From positions 1,273,279,123 through 1,273,343,122 of the forward strand of contig NC_090440.1 of the NCBI RefSeq assembly GCF_031143425.1: DNA of 64,000 bases. The letters are read 5' to 3'. The position numbers and the translations under genes were made by a program. Origin of the DNA: Pleurodeles waltl (Eukaryota > Chordata > Amphibia > Caudata > Salamandridae). Under the pieces are notes generated by a model. The model had not been told where the DNA came from. It ran no database searches and saw nothing but the letters and a program-made list of their open reading frames with translations. How positions within the stretch are numbered: position 1 is the stretch's first letter; every line of letters begins with the position of its first letter. Below are positions 1 to 11,800 of this stretch, piece by piece.

Positions 1-632
1 TGCTAATACAAAATTAATTTACTGAGATTCCATTGTTACTGGAAGAACACTATTGATGTAAAGAGTGTAAGGGGATTACAAGATTGGCAAATCCAGGGTA
101 GGGAAGCTTTTTTTAGTGCGTGCCTTATTTCTGTGCAGGTGATTTTTTTAAACAACAAAATTCAACAGAAATCCTCTCTAGGGTTAGCAAAAATAAAAGA
201 AATGAATCCGCCCAGTATCCCTACACCAGCGAAATTTACCAATTGGCAATCCCTCCTCCACATCACTGAGGAAGAACTAGATGCAAAGGTGCAGGCTGGG
301 TCCTATAATTCTTTACCTTCTAGTCCCGGCGGGTGGTTATTGTGGCCAGTGGACACGAATGGGTGTCAGGTGCGTTTTTTGAATTCCTCAGCAGGTTTCA
401 AGATTAGCTGGATGGGTCAGGCATAGTTATTACATAAAATGTGGGTAAACTGTGCCAACAGTGGTTACAAACTAACACCTTAGCAGCAGTTAAGGAACAT
501 CTTAATACTGTTTCTGAAGATATAGACGTGCAGGACTTCTTGCTAGGTTCAAGAAAGCCATGCTCAAAAAGGTTCATCTATGCCATATACAATGAGATTT
601 GGAAGTTTTCTCAAATAGAAGCTGCTGTGCGT
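1..632 (+). pseudogene. Env-like retroviral remnant, 5' part
   Basis: This is the upstream part of a broken retroviral envelope-like reading frame. Frame 1 is open from about position 7 to a stop at 424-426. From 441 the protein-like reading continues in another frame up to the transposon at 633, so there is at least one stop and one frameshift near 424-460. The piece has no start codon of its own and runs in from outside the window. No signal peptide or cleavage site could be recognised. Assignment to Env rests on the matching downstream half (13,054-14,324), which ends in a membrane anchor. It is interrupted by a 12.4-kb piggyBac element. The retroviral group is uncertain; epsilon-like is a guess. 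Confidence 0.5.
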
Positions 633-650
633 TTAACCCCTTCCCCGCCA
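633..650 (+). repeat. piggyBac left end: TTAA duplication plus terminal inverted repeat
   Basis: TTAA at 633-636 is followed by CCCCTTCCCCGCCA. The right end complements as TTAACCACTTCGCTGCCA, so the two ends agree at most positions. TTAA is the obligatory piggyBac target. Confidence 0.85.
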
Positions 651-651
651 C

Positions 652-1054
652 GGACGTAATGGTTACGTCCATGGCAGCGCCCGTGTGGCGCCATGGACGT
701 AACCATTACGTCCAGGGACTGGCAGTCGGGGGAAGCGCTAGCGCTTCCCCCGAGGGCCGCCCCCCAACACCCCCAGGCCAGGGCTGAAAGGGGAATCCCT
801 TCCCCTTTCACGCCCACCCCCCCCCCCATGACGTCAGCGCGCGATCGCGCGCTGATTTCATGGAAACGGGGAATGACGCGCTGGAAGCCATTTGCTTCCA
901 GCGCGTCAAGGGAGAAGGTGAGTATTTCACCTTCGTGCGGGGTGGGGGTGCTCTCAGAGAGGCATCGAGGGAAAGGAAAGGGTTTTCCTTTCCCTCGATG
1001 TCTCTTTGAGCATTCCTGCTGCCCGATCGCGATGCGATCGGGCAGCAGGAATGC
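652..1054. repeat. Battery of eight consecutive hairpins
   Basis: Eight separate inverted repeats lie nearly end to end. They are: 652-713 (24-bp arms, each arm itself nearly palindromic); 728-751 (perfect 24-bp palindrome); 786-809; 835-854 (CAGCGCGCGATCGCGCGCTG); 874-908 (15-bp arms); 914-934; 957-1006 (about 22-bp arms); and 1010-1054 (21-bp perfect arms with a 3-nt loop). Spacers are generally short. The block sits between the left transposon end and the 173-bp array. A diverged equivalent lies at 45,506-46,190 in the copy at 45,502-52,859. A role in excision, replication or RNA structure is possible but not shown by the sequence. Confidence 0.9.
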
Positions 1055-1055
1055 C

Positions 1056-2625
1056 CACTAGACACCAGGGATTTCTGTATGTGTGTGTGTGAGTGAATAT
1101 TAGTGTAGGGGAGCGACCCCTTGGGCAAGGGTCGCTCCCCTTTGGGGGCACATGCTTTTTACGTCGTTTCTGCCCCCCCTGGGGGCAGATTGGCCCTATT
1201 TTTAGGCCGATCTGCCCCCAAGGGGGGCAGAAAGCCACTAGACACCAGGGATTTTATTGTTGCTGTGTATTTTTTGTGTTGGGGGGCGGCCCCTTGGGCA
1301 AGGGTCGCTCCCCTTTGGGGGCACATGTATTTTATGTCGTTTCTGCCCCCCCTGGGGGCAGATTGGCCCTATTTTTAGGCCGATCTGCCCCCAAGGGGGG
1401 CAGAAAGCCACTAGACACCAGGGATTTTATTGTTGATTTGTATTTTTTGTGTTGGGGGGCGGCCCCTTGGGCAAGGGTCGCTCCCCTTTGGGGGCAAATG
1501 TATTTTACGTCGTTTCTGCCCCCCCTGGGGGCAGATTGGCCCTATTTTTAGGCCGATCTGCCCCCGAGGGGGGCAGAAAGCCACTAGACACCAGGGATTT
1601 TATTGTTGATGTGTATTTTTTGTGTTGGGGGGCGGCCCCTTGGGCAAGGGTCGCCCCCAGGGGCCCTCATGTATTTTTGGGCAGTTCTGCCCCCCTTGGG
1701 GGCAGAGAGGCCTATTTTTTTTAGGCCTTTCTGCCCCCAAGGGGGGCAGAATCCCAATAGCGCCAGAAATAGTATGTATGTTTGTGTGCTTTGTGTTGGG
1801 GGGTGGCCCCTTGGGCAAGGGTCGCTCCCCCCAGGGGCGCAATGTATTTATTGTCGTTTCTGCCCCCCTTGGGGGCAGATTGGCCCTATTTTTAGGCCGA
1901 TCTGCCCCCAAGGGGGGCAGCAAGCCTTTAGACACCAGGGATTTTATTGTTGATGTGTATTTTTTGTGTTGGGGGGCGGCCCCTTGGGCAAGGGTCGCCC
2001 CCAGGGGCCCTCATGTATTTTTGGGCAGTTCTGCCCCCCTTGGGGGCAGAGAGGCCTATTTTTTTTAGGCCTTTCTGCCCCCAAGGGGGGCAGAATCCCA
2101 ATAGCGCCAGAAATAGTATGTATGTATGTGTGCTTTGTGTTGGGGGGTGGCCCCTTGGGCAAGGGTCGCTCCCCCCAGGGGCGCAATGTATTTATTGTCG
2201 TTTCTGCCCCCCTTGGGGGCAGATTGGCCCTATTTTTAGGCCGATCTGCCCCCAAGGGGGGCAGAAAGCCACTAGACACCAGGGATTTTATTGTTGATTT
2301 TTATTTTTTGTGTTGGGGGGTGGCCCCTTGGGCAAGGGTCGCCCCCAGGGGCCCACATGTATTTTTGGGCAGTTCTGCCCCCCTAGGGGGCAGATATGCC
2401 TATTTTTTAGGCCTTTCTGTCCCCAAGGGGGGCAGAATCCCCATAGCGCCAGGGATACTATGTATGTGTGTGTGTGCTTTGTGTGGGGGTGTGGCACCTT
2501 GGGCAAGGGTCGCCCCCCCCCAAATGGTGCAATGTAATCTGGGTGATTTCTGCCCCCTCCCCTTGGGGGTAGATTGGCCTATTTTTTTTTTAGGCCCATC
2601 TTCCCCCAAGCAGAGAAGACTAGAC
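1056..2625. repeat. Tandem array of about 173-bp units, each with two hairpins
   Basis: Each unit starts near CACTAGACACCAGGGATTT (1056, 1236, 1409, 1582, variant about 1926, 2270, 2608). It contains a hairpin around GGGCAAGGGTCGCTCCCC and a second nested hairpin made of C- and G-runs around a TTGGCC...GGCCGA core. The period is 173 bp for the first units. Two kinds of unit then alternate with a combined period of 344 bp. The reading frames crossing the array on both strands are by-products of its C/G-rich palindromes. Confidence 0.9.
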
Positions 2626-2639
2626 ACGGGAAAATGAAA

Positions 2640-3157
2640 AAATGGTTAGTGGCGGAGTGTTTGTCAACTGGCGAAGTATTTACTTTTATGATAATAACAG
2701 TTTTTCTCCTTTTTGTTTTAGTTCAAAGCTTTTGCTGACTTTGCTGTGGCTTGTTGCAGTTTTGGCAGTAGTTGTCCTGCGGTTTGCGTAGTTGCATGTT
2801 TTAGGTAAGTAAATAAATTTACTCCAAGTGAGTATTGTTGCAATGCATGAATGACATGTTTGTAGGTGGTGTACTGAATGCAGGATTGTGTGTGAAATTG
2901 TCCTTAGAGTTATGCACAATGATTATTGTGTTGTCTTATGTCTAATTTGCTTTTTTTTTCTCTTTTTAGTGGGATATCGTTGGTGATTGCTGTGGCTGTG
3001 CAGAGTAGTTGCTGGTGAGTCAAGCTTTTTCAGGCAAGTGAGCAGTATAGTTTTTGAGTTTATAATTCTTAGTGATAAACCTATACTTTGTTACTTATCT
3101 TACACAGTGCTGGTTGTTGGTGGTGTATTTGTCCAGTTAATTTTAGTAGGAAGGATC
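2640..3157 (+). promoter_or_regulatory. Transposase 5' leader with probable intron
   Basis: This AT-richer stretch between the hairpin array and the transposase has a consensus splice donor (TTAG|GTAAGTA, GT at 2805-2806) and a polypyrimidine tract with an AG acceptor at 2968-2969. A 5' untranslated exon ending at 2804 joined to the coding exon at 2970 is therefore likely. A second weak donor at about 3013 could allow further splicing before the ATG. No clear TATA box was identified. Confidence 0.5.
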
Positions 3158-4951
3158 ATGGCCAGCCGTAGGATGACCGCTCAGCAGGTTGTTAGTGTGC
3201 TTTTTGAGTCATCTTCTGACCATGAATATGAGACTGACTCTGCATCTGAGGCAGAGGAGGAAGTGCAGGATTCTGGAAGTGAATTTTCTGTCAGAGATGA
3301 ATCATCTGATGATGAAGCCACTCTCAGTGCTGATGAAGGGCCTGTTTTAGAGGAGGACAGTGATGTGCCAATGGTGCAGGAGCCAGCGGCTGAAAGGCTT
3401 CCCATTGGAAGACCTGACGCATGGGTTGCACCAAACATGGAGCAGCCACAGTTGCCTGCGTTTACTGGTTTTCCAGGGTGTCGAGTTAATACGGAAAACT
3501 TTTTGCCCGTCAACTTTTTTGAGTTGTTTATGGACGATATATTTTTGGAAGAGATTGTTGAGCAGACTAATTTGTATGCAGAGCAGTTTTTGAGGGACAA
3601 CGCTGCCAGACTTAGGCCACACTCTAGAGCTAGCCGGTGGATTCCCACAAATCTGGAAGAGTTGAAAAAGTTCTTGGGTTTAACTTTTTTGATGGGGCTG
3701 ATAAGGAAGCCGTCGCTGTCTTCATATTGGTCTACTAGTCCCTTGATGGCAACTGCTATATTTCCTGCCATCATGAGTCGTAACCGGTATGAGCTTCTTC
3801 TTCGGATGTTGCATTTTGTAGATAATGCTTTAGCCTTGCCACGAGATCATCCTGATTCTGACCGTCTTTTTAAGATTAGACCTGTCCTTGATCATTTGGT
3901 AGATCGGTTTTCAGAGATCTATGTTCCAGGGAAAGAAATATCTGTAGATGAGTCTTTGGTCCTGTTCAAGGGTCGTTTGGTTTTTAGGCAGTACATTCCT
4001 AGCAAGAGGGCACGGTATGGAATTAAATTGTATATGCTGTCAGAAAGTAGTACAGGATATGTTTATAATTTCCGGGTCTACACTGGTAGGGATTCCAATA
4101 TTGACCCCCCTGGTTGTCCTCCCACTTTTGGAGTTAGTGAGAAAATTGTGTGGGAACTTGGTAGACGACTGTTTAACAAAGGTCACCATTTATATGTAGA
4201 TAACTTCTACACTGGAGTTCGGTTGTTCAAGGAGTTGTTCAGAGTGGACACTGTTGCTTGTGGCACAATCCGCTCTAATCGGAAAGGCTATCCAAAAGAG
4301 CTTGTCTGTAAAAAACTTGAGAAGGGACAGTGCAGTGCCTTGCGGAATGATGAGCTGCTAGCTCTGAAATTTGTAGACAAGAGGGATGTATACATGCTAA
4401 GCACCATCCATGATGAGAGTACTTCACCTGTGGCTGTTTGGGGTCAGGTTGCCGAAGTGCGCAAACCTGTGTGCATCTTAGACTATAATAAGCACATGGG
4501 TGGTGTTGATAGAGTAGATCAGAGGTTAGAACCTTACACTGCTGCTCGTAAGTCTTATGTGTGGTATAAGAAATTAGCGCTTCACTTGTTCCACTTGGCA
4601 ACTTTTAATGCTTTTGTTGTGTTTAAGGATAGTTCTCCAGAGTCAAGGATGACATTTGTGAAATTTCAGGAGTCTATCATAGCTAGCCTTGTTGTGCTGG
4701 AACAGGCAAGAGTTCCTAGAGAAGCAGTGGTGGAGGATGTGGCTAGATTGAAAGATCGTCACTTTGCTGAGCACATTCCTCCCACGGCCAAAAAAAACTT
4801 TCCTGCTAAGAGATGTAGAGTCTGTGCTCGAAGAGGTATCAGGAAGGAGACTAGGATGTACTGCCCTGATTGTCCTTCAAAGCCTGGGCTGTGTGTGGGT
4901 GGCTGTTTCAGGAGCTACCACACACAGAAGAATTATTGGGAAATTCCGTGA
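3158..4951 (+). CDS. piggyBac transposase, intact, 597 aa
   Basis: This DDD/RNase H-like transposase would excise and insert the element at TTAA in the nucleus. The start is the ATG at 3158; the frame is open further upstream but has no better ATG. An acidic, serine-rich N-terminus spans about residues 17-75. It is followed by the DDE_Tnp_1_7 core with D264 (motif SVDES), D348 (YVDNFYT) and D442 (LDYNKHMGGVDRVDQ), matching the three catalytic aspartates of the family. A C-terminal cysteine-rich zinc finger begins with CRVC near residue 552 and ends in SYHTQKNYW. The length is normal for vertebrate piggyBac transposases (about 590 aa). No stop or frameshift is present, so it could be functional. 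It resembles the PGBD4-like branch, but the exact subfamily was not determined. Confidence 0.95.
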   Translation: MASRRMTAQQVVSVLFESSSDHEYETDSASEAEEEVQDSGSEFSVRDESSDDEATLSADEGPVLEEDSDVPMVQEPAAERLPIGRPDAWVAPNMEQPQLPAFTGFPGCRVNTENFLPVNFFELFMDDIFLEEIVEQTNLYAEQFLRDNAARLRPHSRASRWIPTNLEELKKFLGLTFLMGLIRKPSLSSYWSTSPLMATAIFPAIMSRNRYELLLRMLHFVDNALALPRDHPDSDRLFKIRPVLDHLVDRFSEIYVPGKEISVDESLVLFKGRLVFRQYIPSKRARYGIKLYMLSESSTGYVYNFRVYTGRDSNIDPPGCPPTFGVSEKIVWELGRRLFNKGHHLYVDNFYTGVRLFKELFRVDTVACGTIRSNRKGYPKELVCKKLEKGQCSALRNDELLALKFVDKRDVYMLSTIHDESTSPVAVWGQVAEVRKPVCILDYNKHMGGVDRVDQRLEPYTAARKSYVWYKKLALHLFHLATFNAFVVFKDSSPESRMTFVKFQESIIASLVVLEQARVPREAVVEDVARLKDRHFAEHIPPTAKKNFPAKRCRVCARRGIRKETRMYCPDCPSKPGLCVGGCFRSYHTQKNYWEIP

Positions 4952-5106
4952 GCGTAAACTGGTGTTTTATATTTTTATATGTTCGGTTTCACGGTTGGCA
5001 TTAGTCATGTATTCAGTTAGAGCTTTTGTGTTTGTAGTTTTGTACTAATTTATGATTAGTGGTTTCTTTGTTGTTTAAAAACAAAAAAAAGGGGATGGCA
5101 TGTGTA

Positions 5107-5335
5107 GAGTGGCGCTTGGCTGGCGGCGTGGGTGTGGTGGCGCTTGGCTGGCGGTGTGTGTGGGGTGGCGCTTGGCTGGCGGTGTGTGTGGGGTGGCGCT
5201 TGGCTGGCGGTGTGTGTGGGGTGGCGCTGGGCTGGCGGTGTGTGTGGGGTGGTGCTGGGCTGGCGGTGTGTGTGGGGTGGCGCTTGGCTGGTGGTGTGGG
5301 TGGGGTGGCGCTTGGCTGGCAGTGCCGGCCAAACG
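5107..5335 (+). repeat. 28-bp minisatellite in the transposase 3' UTR
   Basis: There are about eight tandem copies of a 28-bp unit of the form TGGCGCTTGGCTGGCGGTGT plus GTGTGGGG. Adjacent copies start at 5166 and 5194. Copies differ by single bases. The array lies between the transposase stop and its polyA signal, so it would be transcribed. Open frames on both strands here are repeat artefacts. Confidence 0.9.
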
Positions 5336-5627
5336 CCAGTCCACACACTCATCAGCTGGTGTGATTGCTGTATCAGGCATGTGGGAGTATGAAAGTGATG
5401 GGCCCTTGACTGGCGCTGTCTGTGGATGCGAGTCTTGTAATGTGCTGGGCCCGTGGCTGGCGGCGTGAATGGTCTAGTGCATGTCATGTATGAAAGGTGT
5501 GTGAATGGACTGTAAAGCGGTTGGTGCCTTGTCGTGGCTTTACAGCTCACGAGCTGTGAGTCATTGGTTCAGTTTTTTGGCCTTTCAGTTATTACCAGTG
5601 CATTTCACTTTTGTGAAATCTCTTGTT

Positions 5628-5633
5628 AATAAA
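5628..5633 (+). terminator. AATAAA polyadenylation signal of the transposase
   Basis: AATAAA lies about 680 bp after the transposase stop and before the satellite begins. It is a plausible 3' end for the transposase mRNA. Confidence 0.6.
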
Positions 5634-5899
5634 ATTTGATCTACTGAACCATCACTCACCCTCGTGCCAAATCCAACCAGTATGTGTGGTACAAATGACA
5701 AAACCTGCTCCGCTGTAATCAGGCGTCGCAGCACACTTGAGACACGCTAGGTGCCTCAGGTGGGACCCCGATGATGAAGCATGCCACCAACTTGGTTGGT
5801 GGGTGAGGGGTCTTCTTCACATAACCTAAGTGTGTTTCTTTTCACAATTTTAGTGTTTGGCACATCACGGACGTATGTGCACACATCAAAGTGATATAT

Positions 5900-8800
5900 T
5901 CCAAAAATACCTGTGTTTGGGGGGGAGGGCCCACCTATGTTTTTGGTCCTGGGTGCGGCCGTCATGTAGGGAAACCTACAAAACCCAGAAACTTTTTGAA
6001 ACTAGGCACCCCAAGGAGTCTAGGGAGGTGTGGCTTGTGTGGCTCCCCCAACATTTTCTTACCCAGACTCCTCTGTAAACCTCACAATTTGCATAAAAAA
6101 GCATATTTTCCTGATTTTTCTTAGTAGGATCACCGCTCCAGCACAAAATTCCTACTCCCCAGTTTTCCCCTCAGTCTCCCAAGTAAAATGACACCTCACT
6201 TATGTGGGTCCCCAAAGCAGAGTCCGTCTAAAGATGTATAAAAGAATATGCCCTTATAAACTTGCTGTGCTATCCCTTCAGGTTTTGGGCCTTATTATGT
6301 TGCAGGCACCTGGGCCACCCACACAAGTGAGGTATCATTTTTATCGGGAGACTTGGGGGAACGCTGGGTGGAAGGAAATTTGTGGCTCCTATCAGATTCC
6401 AGAACTTTCTGCCACAGAAATGTGAGGAACATGTGTTTTTTTAGCCAAATTTTGAGGTTTGCAAAGGATTCTGGGTAACAGAACCTGGTCCGAGCCCCGC
6501 AAGTCACCCCTCCTTGGATTCCCCTAGGTCTCTAGTTTTCAGAAATGCACTGGTTTGGTAGGTTTCCCTAGGCGCCGGGTGAGCTACAGGCCAAAATCCG
6601 CAGGTAGGCACTGTTTTCTCCCAAAATTGTGGATGTGTCCACGTTGCGCTTTGGGGTGTTTCCTGTCGCAGGCGCTAGGCCTACCCACGCAAGTGAGGTA
6701 TCATTTTTATCGGGAGACTTGGGGGAACGCTGGGTGGAAGGAAATTTGTAGCTCCTCTCAGATTCCAGAACTTTCTGCCACAGAAATGTGAGGAACATGT
6801 GTTTTTTTAGCCAAATTTTGAGGTTTGCAAAGGATTCTGGGTAACAGAACCTGGTCCGAGCCCCGCAAGTCACCCCTCCTTGGATCCCCCTAGGTCTCTA
6901 GTTTTCAGAAATGCACAGGTTTGGTAGGTTTCCCTAGGTGGCGGCTGAGCTAGAGGCCAAAATCTACAGGTAGTCACTTTGCTAAAAACAGCTCTGTTTT
7001 CTGTGATATGTCCACGTTGTGTTTTGGGGCATATCCTGTCGCGGGCGCTAGGCCTACCCACACAAGTCAGGTATCATTTTTATCGGGAGACGTGGGGGAA
7101 CGCTGGGTGGAAGGAAATTTGTGGTTCCTCTCAGATTCCAGAACTTTCTGCCACAGAAATGTGAGGAACATGTGTTTTTTTAGCCAAATTTTGAGGTTTG
7201 CAAAGGATTCTGGGTAACAGAACCTGGTCCGAGCCCCGCAAGTCACCCCTCCTTGGATCCCCCTAGGTCTCTAGTTTTCAGAAATGCACAGGTTTGGTAG
7301 GTTTCCCTAGGTGGCGGCTGAGCTAGAGGCCAAAATCTACAGGTAGTCACTTTGCTAAAAACAGCTCTGTTTTCTGTGATATGTCCACGTTGTGTTTTGG
7401 GGCATATCCTGTCGCGGGCGCTAGGCCTACCCACACAAGTCAGGTATCATTTTTATCGGGAGACGTGGGGGAACGCTGGGTGGAAGGAAATTTGTGGCTC
7501 CTCTCAGATTCCAGAACTTTCTGCCACAGAAATGTGAGGAACATGTGTTTTTTTAGCCAAATTTTGAGGTTTGCAAAGGATTCTGGGTAACAGAACCTGG
7601 TCCGAGCCCCGCAAGTCACCCCTCCTTGGATCCCCCTAGGTCTCTAGTTTTCAGAAATGCACAGGTTTGGTAGGTTTCCCTAGGTGGCGGCTGAGCTAGA
7701 GGCCAAAATCTACAGGTAGTCACTTTGCTAAAAACAGCTCTGTTTTCTGTGATATGTCCACGTTGTGTTTTGGGGCATATCCTGTCGCGGGCGCTAGGCC
7801 TACCCACACAAGTGAGGTATCATTTTTATCGGGAGACGTGGGGGAACGCTGGGTGGAAGGAAATTTGTAGCTCCTCTCAGATTCCAGAACTTTCTGCCAC
7901 AGAAATGTGAGGAACATGTGTTATTTTAGCCAAATTTTGAGGTTTGCAAAGGATTCTGGGTAACAGAACCTGGTCCGAGCCCCGCAAGTCACCCCTCCTT
8001 GGATTCCCCTAGGTCTCTAGTTTTCAGAAATGCACAGGTTTGGTAGGTTTCCCTAGGTGGCGGCTGAGCTAGAGGCCAAAATCTACAGGTAGGCACTTCG
8101 CAAAAAACACCTCTGTTTTTTTCCAAAATTTAGGATGTGTCCACGTTGCGCTTTGGGGTGTTTCCTGTCGCCGGCGCTAGGCCTACCCACGCAAGTGAGG
8201 TATCATTTTTATCGGGAGACTTGGGGGAACGCTGGGTGGAAGGAAATTTGTAGCTCCTCTCAGATTCCAGAACTTTCTGCCACAGAAATGTGAGGGACAT
8301 GTGTTTTTTTAGCCAAATTTTGAGGTTTGCAAAGGATTCTGGGTAACAGAACCTGGTCCGAGCCCCGCAAGTCACCCCTCCTTGGATCCCCCTAGGTCTC
8401 TAGTTTTCAGAAATGCACAGGTTTGGTAGGTTTCCCTAGGTGGCGGCTGAGCTAGAGGCCAAAATCTACAGGTAGTCACTTTGCTAAAAACAGCTCTGTT
8501 TTCTGTGATATGTCCACGTTGTGTTTTGGGGCATATCCTGTCGCGGGCGCTAGGCCTACCCACACAAGTCAGGTATCATTTTTATCGGGAGACGTGGGGG
8601 AACGCTGGGTGGAAGGAAATTTGTGGCTCCTCTCAGATTCCAGAAGTTTCTGCCACAGAAATGTGAGGAACATGTGTTTTTTTAGCCAAATTTTGAGGTT
8701 TGCAAAGGATTCTGGGTAACAGAACCTGGTCCGAGCCCCGCAAGTCACCCCTCCTTGGATCCCCCTAGGTCTCTAGTTTTCAGAAATGCACAGGTTTGGT

Positions 8801-11800
8801 AGGTTTCCCTAGGTGGCGGCTGAGCTAGAGGCCAAAATCTACAGGTAGTCACTTTGCTAAAAACAGCTCTGTTTTCTGTGATATGTCCACGTTGTGTTTT
8901 GGGGCATATCCTGTCGCGGGCGCTAGGCCTACCCACACAAGTGAGGTATCATTTTTATCGGGAGACGTGGGGGAACGCTGGGTGGAAGGAAATTTGTAGC
9001 TCCTCTCAGATTCCAGAACTTTCTGCCACAGAAATGTGAGGAACATGTGTTATTTTAGCCAAATTTTGAGGTTTGCAAAGGATTCTGGGTAACAGAACCT
9101 GGTCCGAGCCCCGCAAGTCACCCCTCCTTGGATTCCCCTAGGTCTCTAGTTTTCAGAAATGCACAGGTTTGGTAGGTTTCCCTAGGTGGCGGCTGAGCTA
9201 GAGGCCAAAATCTACAGGTAGGCACTTCGCAAAAAACACCTCTGTTTTTTCCCAAAATTTAGGATGTGTCCACATTGCGCTTTGGGGTGTTTCCTGTCGC
9301 CGGCGCTAGGCCTACCCACGCAAGTGAGGTATCATTTTTATCGGGAGACTTGGGGGAACGCTGGGTGGAAGGAAATTTGTAGCTCCTCTCAGATTCCAGA
9401 ACTTTCTGCCACAGAAATGTGAGGAACATGTGTTTTTTTAGCCAAATTTTGAGGTTTGCAAAGGATTCTGGGTAACAGAACCTGGTCCGAGCCCCGCAAG
9501 TCACCCCTCCTTGGATCCCCCTAGGTCTCTAGTTTTCAGAAATGCACAGGTTTGGTAGGTTTCCCTAGGTGGCGGCTGAGCTAGAGGCCAAAATCTACAG
9601 GTAGTCACTTTGCTAAAAACAGCTCTGTTTTCTGTGATATGTCCACGTTGTGTTTTGGGGCATATCCTGTCGCGGGCGCTAGGCCTACCCACACAAGTCA
9701 GGTATCATTTTTATCGGGAGACGTGGGGGAACGCTGGGTGGAAGGAAATTTGTGGCTCCTCTCAGATTCCAGAACTTTCTGCCACAGAAATGTGAGGAAC
9801 ATGTGTTTTTTTAGCCAAATTTTGAGGTTTGCAAAGGATTCTGGGTAACAGAACCTGGTCCGAGCCCCGCAAGTCACCCCTCCTTGGATCCCCCTAGGTC
9901 TCTAGTTTTCAGAAATGCACAGGTTTGGTAGGTTTCCCTAGGTGGCGGCTGAGCTAGAGGCCAAAATCTACAGGTAGTCACTTTGCTAAAAACAGCTCTG
10001 TTTTCTGTGATATGTCCACGTTGTGTTTTGGGGCATATCCTGTCGCGGGCGCTAGGCCTACCCACACAAGTGAGGTATCATTTTTATCGGGAGACGTGGG
10101 GGAACGCTGGGTGGAAGGAAATTTGTAGCTCCTCTCAGATTCCAGAACTTTCTGCCACAGAAATGTGAGGAACATGTGTTTTTTTAGCCAAATTTTGAGG
10201 TTTGCAAAGGATTCTGGGTAACAGAACCTGGTCCGAGCCCCGCAAGTCACCCCTCCTTGGATCCCCCTAGGTCTCTAGTTTTCAGAAATGCACAGGTTTG
10301 GTAGGTTTCCCTAGGTGGCGGCTGAGCTAGAGGCCAAAATCTACAGGTAGTCACTTTGCTAAAAACAGCTCTGTTTTCTGTGATATGTCCACGTTGTGTT
10401 TTGGGGCATATCCTGTCGCGGGCGCTAGGCCTACCTACACAAGTGAGGTATCATTTTTATCGGGAGACATGGGGGAACGCTGGGTGGAAGGAAATTTGTA
10501 GCTCCTCTCAGATTCCAGAACTTTCTGCCACAGAAATGTGAGGAACATGTGTTTTTTTAGCCAAATTTTGAGGTTTGCAAAGGATTCTGGGTAACAGAAC
10601 CTGGTCCGAGCCCCGCAAGTCACCCCTCCTTGGATTCCCCTAGGTCCCTAGTTTTCAGAAATGCACAGGTTTGGTAGGTTTCCCTAGGTGCCGGCTGAGC
10701 TAGAGGCCAAAATCTACAGGTAGGCACTTCGCAAAAAACACCTCTGTTTTTTTCCAAAATTTAGGATGTGTCCACGTTGCGCTTTGGGGTGTTTCCTGTC
10801 GCCGGCGCTAGGCTTACCCACGCAAGTGAGGTATCATTTTTATCGGGAGACTTGGGGGAACACTGGGTGGAAGGAAATTTGTAGCTCCTCTCAGATTCCA
10901 GAACTTTCTGCCACAGAAATGTGAGGAACATGTGTTTTTTTAGCCAAATTTTGAGGTTTGCAAAGGATTCTGGGTAACAGAACCTCGTCCGAGCCACACA
11001 AGTCACCCCTCCTTAGATTCCCCTAGGTCTCTAGTTTTCAGAAATGCATAGGTTTGGTAGGTTTCCCTAGGTGGCGGCTGAGCTAGAGGCCAAAATCTAC
11101 AGGTAGTCACTTTGCTAAAAACAGCTCTGTTTTCTGTGATATGTCCACGTTGTGTTTTGGGGCATATCCTGTCGCGGGCGCTAGGCCTACCCACACAAGT
11201 GAGGTATCATTTTTATCGGGAGACGTGGGGGAACGCTGGGTGGAAGGAAATTTGTGGCTCCTCTCAGATTCCAGAACTTTCTGCCACAGAAATGTGAGGA
11301 ACATGTGTTTTTTTAGCCAAATTTTGAGGTTTGCAAAGGATTCTGGGTAACAGAACCTGGTCCGAGCCCCGCAAGTCACCCCTCCTTGGATCCCCCTAGG
11401 TCTCTAGTTTTCAGAAATGCACAGGTTTGGTAGGTTTCCCTAGGTGGCGGCTGAGCTAGAGGCCAAAATCTACAGGTAGTCACTTTGCTAAAAACAGCTC
11501 TGTTTTCTGTGATTTGTCCACGTTGTGTTTTGGGGCATATCCTGTCGCGGGCGCTAGGCCTACCCACACAAGTGAGGTATCATTTTTATCGGGATACGTG
11601 GGGGAACGCTAGGGGGAAGGAAATTTGTGGCTCCTCTCAGATTCCAGAACTTTCTGCCACAGAAATGTGAGGAACATGTGTTTTTTTAGCCAAATTTTGA
11701 GGTTTGCAAAGGATTCTGGGTAACCGAACCTGGTCCGAGCCACACAAGTCACCCCTCCTTGGATTCCCCTAGGTCTCTAGTTTTCAGAAATGCACAGGTT

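Noticed and set aside
1093..2637. Many overlapping 75-223 codon frames on both strands
   Set aside because: They arise from the C/G-run hairpin array; products on both strands are similar Gly/Pro-rich strings because the array is palindromic.
5013..5550. 100-164 codon frames on both strands in the transposase 3' region
   Set aside because: Products are His/Thr/Pro or Trp/Gly repeats from the 28-bp minisatellite.
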